Under the pieces are notes generated by a model. That model was given only the letters and a program-made list of their open reading frames with translations. It was not told the DNA's origin and did not search any database. Positions 1-5,109 of a stretch of 5,109 nt of DNA are shown here, one piece after another (position 1 is the stretch's first letter; each line of letters begins with the position of its first letter). Source of the DNA: Hyphomicrobiales bacterium (GTDB lineage: Bacteria > Pseudomonadota > Alphaproteobacteria > Rhizobiales > Aestuariivirgaceae). Location of the stretch: positions 1 to 5,109 of the forward strand of contig JABDJG010000364.1 of NCBI GenBank assembly GCA_013002595.1, in the 5' to 3' direction. The translations under genes and the position numbers were made by a program.

Positions 1-570
1 TTTCAGCACTGACGGCGGCACGGTGGCGACGTCGGCACCGGCCATGGCGGCGTATTTGACGTGGTTGGCCGAGCGGATCGAGGCGGCCAGTATCTCGGTC
101 TTGAAGTCGTAATTGTCGTAGATCTCGCGCATTTCCTCGATCAGCTCCATGCCGTCGAGGCCCATATCATCGAGCCGGCCGATGAACGGCGAGATGAACG
201 TTGCACCGGCCTTGGCCGCCAGCAGTGCCTGATTGGCATTGAAGCACAAGGTGACATTGACCATGGTGCCGCCCTGCGTCAGCGCCCGGCAGGCCTTCAG
301 GCCGTCCCAGGTCAGCGGCACTTTCACCGCCACATTGCTGGCGATCTCGGCCAGGTGCTTGCCCTCGGTGATCATGCCGTCGGCATCGGTCGCGGTCACT
401 TCCGCGCTCACCGGGCCCTCGACGATCGCACAGATCTCCTTGATGACTTCCTTGAAGTCGCGGCCCGACTTGGCGACCAGCGACGGGTTGGTGGTGACGC
501 CATCGAGCAGGCCGACATCGGCCAGTTCGCGGATTTCATCGGTTTCGGCGGTATCTGCAAAGAATTTCAT
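1..570 (-). CDS. tal: Transaldolase, small TalC/FSA-type family (3' end cut by window)
   Basis: A cytoplasmic Schiff-base aldolase of the non-oxidative pentose phosphate pathway, moving a dihydroxyacetone unit between sugar phosphates. The 190 visible residues start MKFFADTAET and end at the window edge. The family is usually about 215-220 residues, so roughly the last 25-30 are missing. Seen directly: Asp6 in the first strand, the TTNPS motif at 26-30 with Asn28, the Schiff-base lysine Lys83 in VKVP, Thr107 in NVT, and ISPFIGR at 126-132 with Ser127 and Arg132. Glu57 and Phe129 occupy the positions that are Gln59 and Tyr131 in E. coli FSA and Glu96 and Phe178 in E. coli TalB, so transaldolase chemistry is more likely. 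Automatic pipelines often call this family fsa, fructose-6-phosphate aldolase. The ATG at 568-570 is chosen because the conserved N-terminus starts there and a good ribosome binding site precedes it. It is divergent from priA. Family certain; exact activity inferred. Confidence 0.95.
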   Translation of the reverse strand, partial: MKFFADTAETDEIRELADVGLLDGVTTNPSLVAKSGRDFKEVIKEICAIVEGPVSAEVTATDADGMITEGKHLAEIASNVAVKVPLTWDGLKACRALTQGGTMVNVTLCFNANQALLAAKAGATFISPFIGRLDDMGLDGMELIEEMREIYDNYDFKTEILAASIRSANHVKYAAMAGADVATVPPSVLK

Positions 571-668
571 TGGCGCTCACCTGCTGTTGCTCAGCCCGCA
601 ATATCCCCAAATGGGCAAAAACGCAAACGCCCGTTGATTGCTGTGGCTGCATCGCTCACCTTTGCCGC
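571..668. promoter_or_regulatory. Divergent tal/priA intergenic region, presumed to hold both promoters
   Basis: These 98 bases separate the divergent starts of tal and priA, so both promoters probably lie here or reach into the flanking codons. The middle (about 600-630) is the AT-richest part. On the minus strand it offers a weak TTGCGT, 17-base gap, TATTGC pair that could serve tal. This is a poor consensus match and speculative. No convincing sigma-70 promoter is visible for priA. The 9-mer CGCTCACCT occurs twice (574-582 and 653-661), each copy giving an AGGTGA on the minus strand. No clear operator, riboswitch or RNA gene was recognised. Confidence 0.35.
577..582 (-). promoter_or_regulatory. 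Ribosome binding site of tal
   Basis: The minus strand reads AGGTGA followed by GCGCC and the ATG at 568-570. This is a good Shine-Dalgarno match at normal spacing and fixes the tal start. Confidence 0.7.
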
Positions 669-2852
669 ATGACAGGTGATTCCGCAACCATCCCCAAAGT
701 CATCGTCGAAGTGCTGCTGCCGCTGGCGCTCGACGGCGCATATTCCTATGGCGTGCCCGACGGGATGGCGCTGGCGCCGGGCGATTATGTCCGCGTGCCG
801 CTCGGGCCGCGCCAGATCACCGGTGTGGCCTGGGCCATCGGCGGCACAGCGCCGCAAGGCACAAGGCTGCGTAATGTGACGGTCCGTTATGAAGTGCCGG
901 CGATGCCCGAATTGCACCGCAGGTTCATCGACTGGCTGGCCGCCTATTATGTCGAGCCGCCCGGCCAGGTCTTGCGCATGTGCCTGCGTGCGCCCGGCGC
1001 GTTCCAAGAGCCGCGCCACAAGCTGGCCTACCGGGCAACCGGTACCGAGCCTGACCGCATGACACCGCAGCGCCGGCGCGTGCTTGAGGCCGCCAGCCAG
1101 GGTCCGGCCATGCAGGCCCGCGATCTGGCCGAAGTGGCCGGTGTCGGCACCAGCGTGGTGCGCGGCCTTGCCGATCAGGGCGCCCTTGAAGCCGTTGCCC
1201 TGCCGGCCTTCCAGCCGTTCGCCAAGCCCGACCCGATGGCCGACCGCGTTGCCCTGTCGCCCGATCAGGAAGCAGCCTCTGCCCGGTTGCGCAGTGCCGT
1301 GTCGGCGAGAAAGTTCTCGGTCCATCTTCTCGACGGCGTCACCGGCTCGGGCAAGACGGAAGTTTATTTCGAGGCCATGGCAAGCGCGCTCGCCGCCGGC
1401 CGCCAGGTGCTTTTGCTGCTGCCCGAGATCGCGCTCACCGGCCAGTTCCTTGCCCGTGTCGAGCAGCGCTTCGGTGTGCCGCCGGCGGAATGGCATTCAG
1501 ATGTCCGCCCGCGGGAGCGCGAGCGGGTCTGGCGCGCGGTTGCCAACGGCGCGGCAAAGATCATCGTCGGGGCCCGCTCGTCGCTGTTCCTGCCCTGGCA
1601 CCAGCTTGGCCTCATCGTTGTCGATGAGGAACATGAACCTGCCTTCAAGCAGGATGACGGCACCCGCTACCATGCCCGTGACATGGCCGTCGTCTATGCA
1701 TCGCTCGGCGGCTTCCCGGCGGTGCTTGCCTCGGCGACACCGTCGCTGGAAAGCCTCGTCAATGTTGACCGTGGCCGCTATGGCTATCTTACCCTTAAAA
1801 GCCGCCATGGCCGCGCCCAGCTGCCCGAGATCGACCTCATCGACCTGCGGGCCAACACGCCGGCCTCAGGCCAATGGTTGTCCGAGCCGCTCACCGAAGC
1901 GATTACCGAAACCCTGAAGACCGGCGACCAGGCACTGTTATTCCTCAACCGGCGCGGCTATGCCCCGCTCACCTTGTGCCGCACCTGCGGCCACCGCCTG
2001 GAATGCCCGAACTGCTCGACCTGGCTCGTCGAACACCGCTTCCGCCGCCAGCTCATGTGCCACCATTGCGGTCATCAGGACCAGGTGCCGGACGCCTGCC
2101 CGTACTGCAAGGCCGAAGGCTCGCTGGTGCCCTGCGGCCCCGGTGTCGAGCGCTTGGCGGAAGAAGCGCTGCAGCGGTTTCCCGATGCCCGTATGACCAT
2201 CCTGTCGAGCGATCTGCAACGCGGCCAGATGCTGCGCGATACCCTGGCCAATGTGGCGAGCGGCAAATACAACCTCATCATCGGCACGCAGCTGGTCGCC
2301 AAGGGCCATCATTTTCCCGGCCTGACCCTGGCCGGTGTCATCGATGCCGATCTGGCGCTCGAGACCTCGGACCCGCGCGCCGGCGAGCGCACCTGGCAGC
2401 TCATGGCCCAGGTCGCCGGCCGGGCCGGACGCGGTGACCGGCCGGGCCGGGCGCTGGTTCAGACCTTCATGCCCGAGCACGCCCTGATGCAGGCCTTGAA
2501 AGATGGCGACCGAACTGCCTTCCTGAACCATGAAAAACAGATCCGTCAGGCCGCAGGCCTGCCGCCCTACGGCCGCCTTGCCGGCCTTATCATCTCCGGC
2601 AAGGATCCGGGCGAGACCGAAAGCTTCACCAAGTTCCTCGCCCGCCGCGCGCCGGTCGCCAATAACGTTCACGTCCTCGGCCCGGCGCCTGCGCCCTTGC
2701 ATATGGTAAGAGGCCGCCACCGCTGGCGCTTCCTGGTCAAATGCGACCGCGACGTAGACATCCAGTCGTTCATGCGCAGCTGGCTGGCCGGCGTGAAGAC
2801 GCGAGGTTCACTCAGGCTGGCGGTCGATATCGATCCGTACAGTTTCATGTAA
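669..2852 (+). CDS. priA: Primosomal replication-restart helicase PriA
   Basis: PriA is a superfamily 2 DNA helicase that moves 3' to 5', binds stalled or repaired replication forks and starts reloading of the replicative helicase. The protein is 727 residues, normal for the family. Order seen: 3'-DNA-end-binding domain (about 1-105), winged-helix region (about 110-190), helicase lobe 1 with Walker A GVTGSGKT (223-230), DEEH box (319-322) and SATPS motif III (355-359). Lobe 2 follows, with GTQ at the start of motif V (539-541) and QVAGRAGR motif VI (581-588). Eight zinc-binding cysteines are all present: 437, 440, 446, 449, 464, 467, 477 and 480. The C-terminal domain begins near PPYGR (632-636). 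The ATG at 669 is preferred because it gives the normal family N-terminus. The frame stays open upstream to a TTG at 570, but that stretch looks non-coding and overlaps the tal start. No clear Shine-Dalgarno sequence precedes 669. The gene appears intact and monocistronic here, divergent from tal and convergent with katG. Confidence 0.97.
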   Translation: MTGDSATIPKVIVEVLLPLALDGAYSYGVPDGMALAPGDYVRVPLGPRQITGVAWAIGGTAPQGTRLRNVTVRYEVPAMPELHRRFIDWLAAYYVEPPGQVLRMCLRAPGAFQEPRHKLAYRATGTEPDRMTPQRRRVLEAASQGPAMQARDLAEVAGVGTSVVRGLADQGALEAVALPAFQPFAKPDPMADRVALSPDQEAASARLRSAVSARKFSVHLLDGVTGSGKTEVYFEAMASALAAGRQVLLLLPEIALTGQFLARVEQRFGVPPAEWHSDVRPRERERVWRAVANGAAKIIVGARSSLFLPWHQLGLIVVDEEHEPAFKQDDGTRYHARDMAVVYASLGGFPAVLASATPSLESLVNVDRGRYGYLTLKSRHGRAQLPEIDLIDLRANTPASGQWLSEPLTEAITETLKTGDQALLFLNRRGYAPLTLCRTCGHRLECPNCSTWLVEHRFRRQLMCHHCGHQDQVPDACPYCKAEGSLVPCGPGVERLAEEALQRFPDARMTILSSDLQRGQMLRDTLANVASGKYNLIIGTQLVAKGHHFPGLTLAGVIDADLALETSDPRAGERTWQLMAQVAGRAGRGDRPGRALVQTFMPEHALMQALKDGDRTAFLNHEKQIRQAAGLPPYGRLAGLIISGKDPGETESFTKFLARRAPVANNVHVLGPAPAPLHMVRGRHRWRFLVKCDRDVDIQSFMRSWLAGVKTRGSLRLAVDIDPYSFM

Positions 2853-2919
2853 CCCCCAGCCGTCAGCCCGTCGAAAGATGGCATCCAGGGGTCAAACTGC
2901 ACAGCTGTTCCGTGCTGCA

Positions 2920-2950
2920 CTGGATCCCGGCTTTCGCCGGGATGACAGGA
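2920..2950. repeat. Intergenic palindromic repeat, 'WIPAFAGMT' type
   Basis: A perfect 8-bp stem ATCCCGGC / GCCGGGAT (2924-2931 and 2936-2943) encloses the loop TTTC. The flanks CTGG and GACAGG match a dispersed hairpin I recall from many proteobacterial genomes; one frame of it translates as HWIPAFAGMT, a familiar spurious-ORF signature. It lies 71 bases after the priA stop in the convergent gap. It could form a hairpin on priA mRNA and protect or end the transcript, but no T-run follows it on the plus strand. The hairpin is seen directly; membership of a dispersed family is from memory and untested here, since only one copy is in view. Confidence 0.65.
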
Positions 2951-2958
2951 AAACAGGC

Positions 2959-2989
2959 AAAAAAAGGAGGCACGGATTTCTGTGCCTCC
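2959..2989 (-). terminator. Rho-independent terminator of katG
   Basis: Read on the minus strand, an 8-bp stem GGAGGCAC / GTGCCTCC (2982-2989 and 2966-2973) with an 8-base loop is followed at once by seven T residues (2965 down to 2959). It begins 25 bases past the katG stop, ideal for ending katG transcription. On the plus strand the same hairpin is followed by CTGTAATTTCG, which lacks a proper U-tract, so it should be a poor terminator for priA. Confidence 0.9.
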
Positions 2990-3014
2990 CTGTAATTTCG
3001 TGCTGCGATCCAGA

Positions 3015-5109
3015 TCAGGCCACGTCGAAGCGATCCAGGTTCATCACCTTGTCCCAGGCAGCCACAAAGTCACCGACAAACGCTTCTTGCCCATCGTCAC
3101 ACCCGTAGACTTCCGCGATGGCCCTGAGCTGGGAGTTTGAACCAAAAACCAGATCGACGGCGCTGGCGGTCCACTTGACGTCGCCCGAGGCACGGTCGCG
3201 GCCTTCGTAGCCGGTGCCCGATGCCTGCCACTCGGTCGCCATGTCAAGCAGGTTGACGAAGAAGTCGTTGCTCAACGTATCCTGCTTGTCGGTAAAGGCA
3301 CCGTGTTGAGAGCCGCCGGCGTTTGCGCCGAGCACGCGCAGCCCGCCGACCAGTACGGTCATTTCAGGCGCGGTCAGCGTCATCAGCTGGGCCTTGTCGA
3401 CCAGCAGCTCTTCCGGCGATACGCCGTAGTCGGTCTTGATGTAGTTGCGGAACCCGTCTGCGACCGGCTCGAGCACGGCAAAGGCGTCCACATCGGTTTG
3501 CTCCTGCGAGGCATCCGTACGTCCTGGCGTGAACGGCACGGTCATGTCGTGCCCGGCTTTCTTTGCCGCCTGCTCAACGGCCGCGCAACCGCCAAGGACG
3601 ATAACATCGGCCAGCGAGACCTTCTTGCCGCCGGACTGGGCATCGTTGAACGCTTTCTGGACGCCTTCAAGTGTCTCAAGCACCTTGGCCAGTTGGGCAG
3701 GCTGGTTGGCCTCCCAGTCCTTCTGGGGCGCAAGGCGAATGCGAGCACCGTTCGCGCCGCCGCGCATATCAGAGCCGCGGAAAGTTGCCGCTGATGCCCA
3801 TGCGGTCGAAACCAGTTCGGAGACCGACAGGCCCGAGGCTAGGATCTTGCCCTTAAGGTCGGCGATGTCGTTGGCGTCAACCAGATCGTGATCGACCGCC
3901 GGCACGGGATCCTGCCAGATCAACTCCTCGTCCGGCACTTCCGGGCCGAGATAGCGCGAACGCGGACCCATGTCGCGGTGGGTCAGCTTGTACCAGGCGC
4001 GCGCAAACGCATCTGCGAACTCGTCCGGGTTGGCATGGAACCGTCTTGCGATCGGCTCGTAGATCGGGTCCATCCGGAGCGCCATGTCGGCCGTTGTCAT
4101 CATCGGCGCGTGCCGGATTGACGGATCGTGGGCATCGGGTACGCTGTCTTGCGCGGCGGCATCTTTCGCAGTCCACTGATGCGCACCGGCCGGGCTCTTG
4201 GTCAGCTCCCATTCATAGCCGAACAGGGTGTCGAAGAAGTTGTTGTCCCACTGCGTCGGGGTTGAGTTCCAGGCACCTTCGATGCCACTGGTCGTCGTAT
4301 GAACGCCTTTGCCGTCGCCCAGGCTGTTTATCCAGCCAAAGCCTTGCTGTTCGACGCCGGCGCCCTCGGGTTCTGCCCCGACAAGCTCCGGGTCGCCGGC
4401 GCCATGGGCTTTGCCGAACGTGTGTCCGCCCGCAACCAGTGCGACCGTCTCCTCGTCGTTCATCGCCATACGGGCGAAGGTTTCGCGGATATCGCGTCCC
4501 GAGGCAACCGGATCCGGGTTGCCGTTCGGTCCTTCCGGATTGACATAGATGAGACCCATCTGAACCGCGCCGAGAGGACCTGCCAATTCCCGGTCGCCGC
4601 TGTAGCGCTTGTCGCCGAGCCATTCGGCCTCAGGGCCCCAGTAGACGTCTTCCTCAGGCTCCCAGATGTCGGCACGACCGCCAGCGAAACCGAATGTCTT
4701 GAAGCCCATCGACTCAAGCGCACAGTTGCCGGCAAGGATCATCAGGTCGGCCCAGGAGATCTTGTTGCCGTACTTCTGCTTGACCGGCCACAGCAACCGG
4801 CGCGCCTTGTCGAGGTTGCCGTTATCGGGCCAGCTGTTGACCGGCGCAAAGCGCTGATTGCCGGTCCCCGCGCCACCGCGACCATCGCTGATGCGGTAGG
4901 TACCGGCGCTGTGCCAGGCCATGCGGATAAAGAACGGGCCATAGTGGCCGTAGTCGGCCGGCCACCAGTCCTGCGAGTCGGTCATGAGCGCGTCGACATC
5001 GGCCACGAGTGCGTCGTAGTCGAGGCTCTTGAACTCCTCGGCGTAGTCGAAGTCCCCGCCCATCGGGTCGGCCTGTGGGTTGTTCTGGCGGAGGATCCGC
5101 AGATTGAGC
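3015..5109 (-). CDS. katG: Catalase-peroxidase KatG (5' end beyond window)
   Basis: A bifunctional heme enzyme that breaks down hydrogen peroxide and oxidises peroxidase substrates, normally cytoplasmic. The 697 visible residues begin in the conserved RQNNPQADPMGGDFDY region and end MNLDRFDVA with TGA at 3015-3017. Against the usual 720-740 residues, about 25-45 N-terminal residues are missing. The Met at 5061-5063 is internal. Codon positions of key residues: distal Arg 4923-4925, Trp 4914-4916 and His 4911-4913 (RMAWH); Tyr 4545-4547 and Met 4467-4469, which with that Trp form the family's Met-Tyr-Trp adduct; proximal heme His 4422-4424 (GGHTFGK), Trp 4269-4271 and Asp 4086-4088; mobile Arg 3975-3977 (HRDMGP). 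The Ser at 4287-4289 aligns with Ser315 of M. tuberculosis KatG. The second, heme-free domain fills roughly 3015-3850. Both domains look intact. KatG is often controlled by OxyR or Fur-family regulators, but the promoter is outside the window. A terminator follows at 2959-2989. Confidence 0.98.
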   Translation of the reverse strand, partial: LNLRILRQNNPQADPMGGDFDYAEEFKSLDYDALVADVDALMTDSQDWWPADYGHYGPFFIRMAWHSAGTYRISDGRGGAGTGNQRFAPVNSWPDNGNLDKARRLLWPVKQKYGNKISWADLMILAGNCALESMGFKTFGFAGGRADIWEPEEDVYWGPEAEWLGDKRYSGDRELAGPLGAVQMGLIYVNPEGPNGNPDPVASGRDIRETFARMAMNDEETVALVAGGHTFGKAHGAGDPELVGAEPEGAGVEQQGFGWINSLGDGKGVHTTTSGIEGAWNSTPTQWDNNFFDTLFGYEWELTKSPAGAHQWTAKDAAAQDSVPDAHDPSIRHAPMMTTADMALRMDPIYEPIARRFHANPDEFADAFARAWYKLTHRDMGPRSRYLGPEVPDEELIWQDPVPAVDHDLVDANDIADLKGKILASGLSVSELVSTAWASAATFRGSDMRGGANGARIRLAPQKDWEANQPAQLAKVLETLEGVQKAFNDAQSGGKKVSLADVIVLGGCAAVEQAAKKAGHDMTVPFTPGRTDASQEQTDVDAFAVLEPVADGFRNYIKTDYGVSPEELLVDKAQLMTLTAPEMTVLVGGLRVLGANAGGSQHGAFTDKQDTLSNDFFVNLLDMATEWQASGTGYEGRDRASGDVKWTASAVDLVFGSNSQLRAIAEVYGCDDGQEAFVGDFVAAWDKVMNLDRFDVA

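Noticed and set aside
605..615. Short inverted repeat around CCCAAATGGG in the tal-priA gap as an operator
   Set aside because: Only four pairing bases per arm; expected by chance and not supported by any second copy.
570..668. In-frame upstream extension of priA to a TTG at 570, giving 760 residues
   Set aside because: The extra 33 residues are Cys-rich and unlike any PriA N-terminus, and the start would overlap the divergent tal start. The ATG at 669 gives the normal family length and N-terminus.
61..672. 203-codon plus-strand frame over tal
   Set aside because: Antisense shadow of tal, which has a complete set of active-site residues on the minus strand.
591..1496. Long minus-strand open frame (301 codons) antisense to priA
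   Set aside because: A GC-rich shadow frame with Arg/His/Gly-heavy composition and no recognisable domain, lying over the strongly conserved priA.
1084..1917. 277-codon plus-strand frame inside priA
   Set aside because: Composition dominated by Arg, Pro, Ser and Ala, as expected of a shifted reading of a GC-rich gene.
1938..2720. Long minus-strand open frame (260 codons) antisense to the priA helicase region
   Set aside because: No family resemblance and low-complexity composition; explained by the codon bias of priA on the other strand.
2741..2995. Small plus-strand frame covering the end of priA and the convergent gap
   Set aside because: Its only notable peptide, WIPAFAGMT, is the translation of the palindromic repeat, a common source of false gene calls.
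3015..5063. katG read as a complete 682-residue protein starting at the Met at 5061-5063
   Set aside because: The frame stays open to the window edge, and the upstream residues (RQNNPQADP before this Met) match the conserved KatG N-terminal region, so the true start is outside the window.

Overview
The window is a GC-rich stretch of bacterial chromosome holding three recognisable housekeeping-type genes and two short intergenic regions. The tal–priA divergent pair, the GC-rich codon use and an intergenic palindrome that reads as 'WIPAFAGMT' in one frame all suggest an alphaproteobacterium. I cannot name a genus, and this assignment is inference.

Layout. Positions 1-570 (minus strand) hold a small transaldolase of the TalC/FSA family, with its C-terminus cut off by the window edge. 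A 98-bp gap (571-668) separates it from the divergent gene priA (669-2852, plus strand), which encodes a complete 727-residue replication-restart helicase. Positions 2853-3014 are a 162-bp convergent gap with a hairpin repeat (about 2920-2950) and a strong intrinsic terminator (2959-2989) oriented for the next gene. Positions 3015-5109 (minus strand) encode the catalase-peroxidase KatG. Its N-terminus, start codon and promoter lie beyond the right edge.

The three genes do not form one pathway. Transaldolase belongs to the non-oxidative pentose phosphate pathway, PriA reloads the replisome at stalled forks, and KatG removes hydrogen peroxide. Orientation shows three separate transcription units: tal leftward, priA rightward, katG leftward and convergent with priA.

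All three genes look intact where visible, with the catalytic and metal-binding residues in place. I found no mobile element, CRISPR array, RNA gene or undescribed system. The points worth a second look are the tal active site, which argues for transaldolase rather than fructose-6-phosphate aldolase activity, katG directly beyond priA, and the intergenic palindrome.
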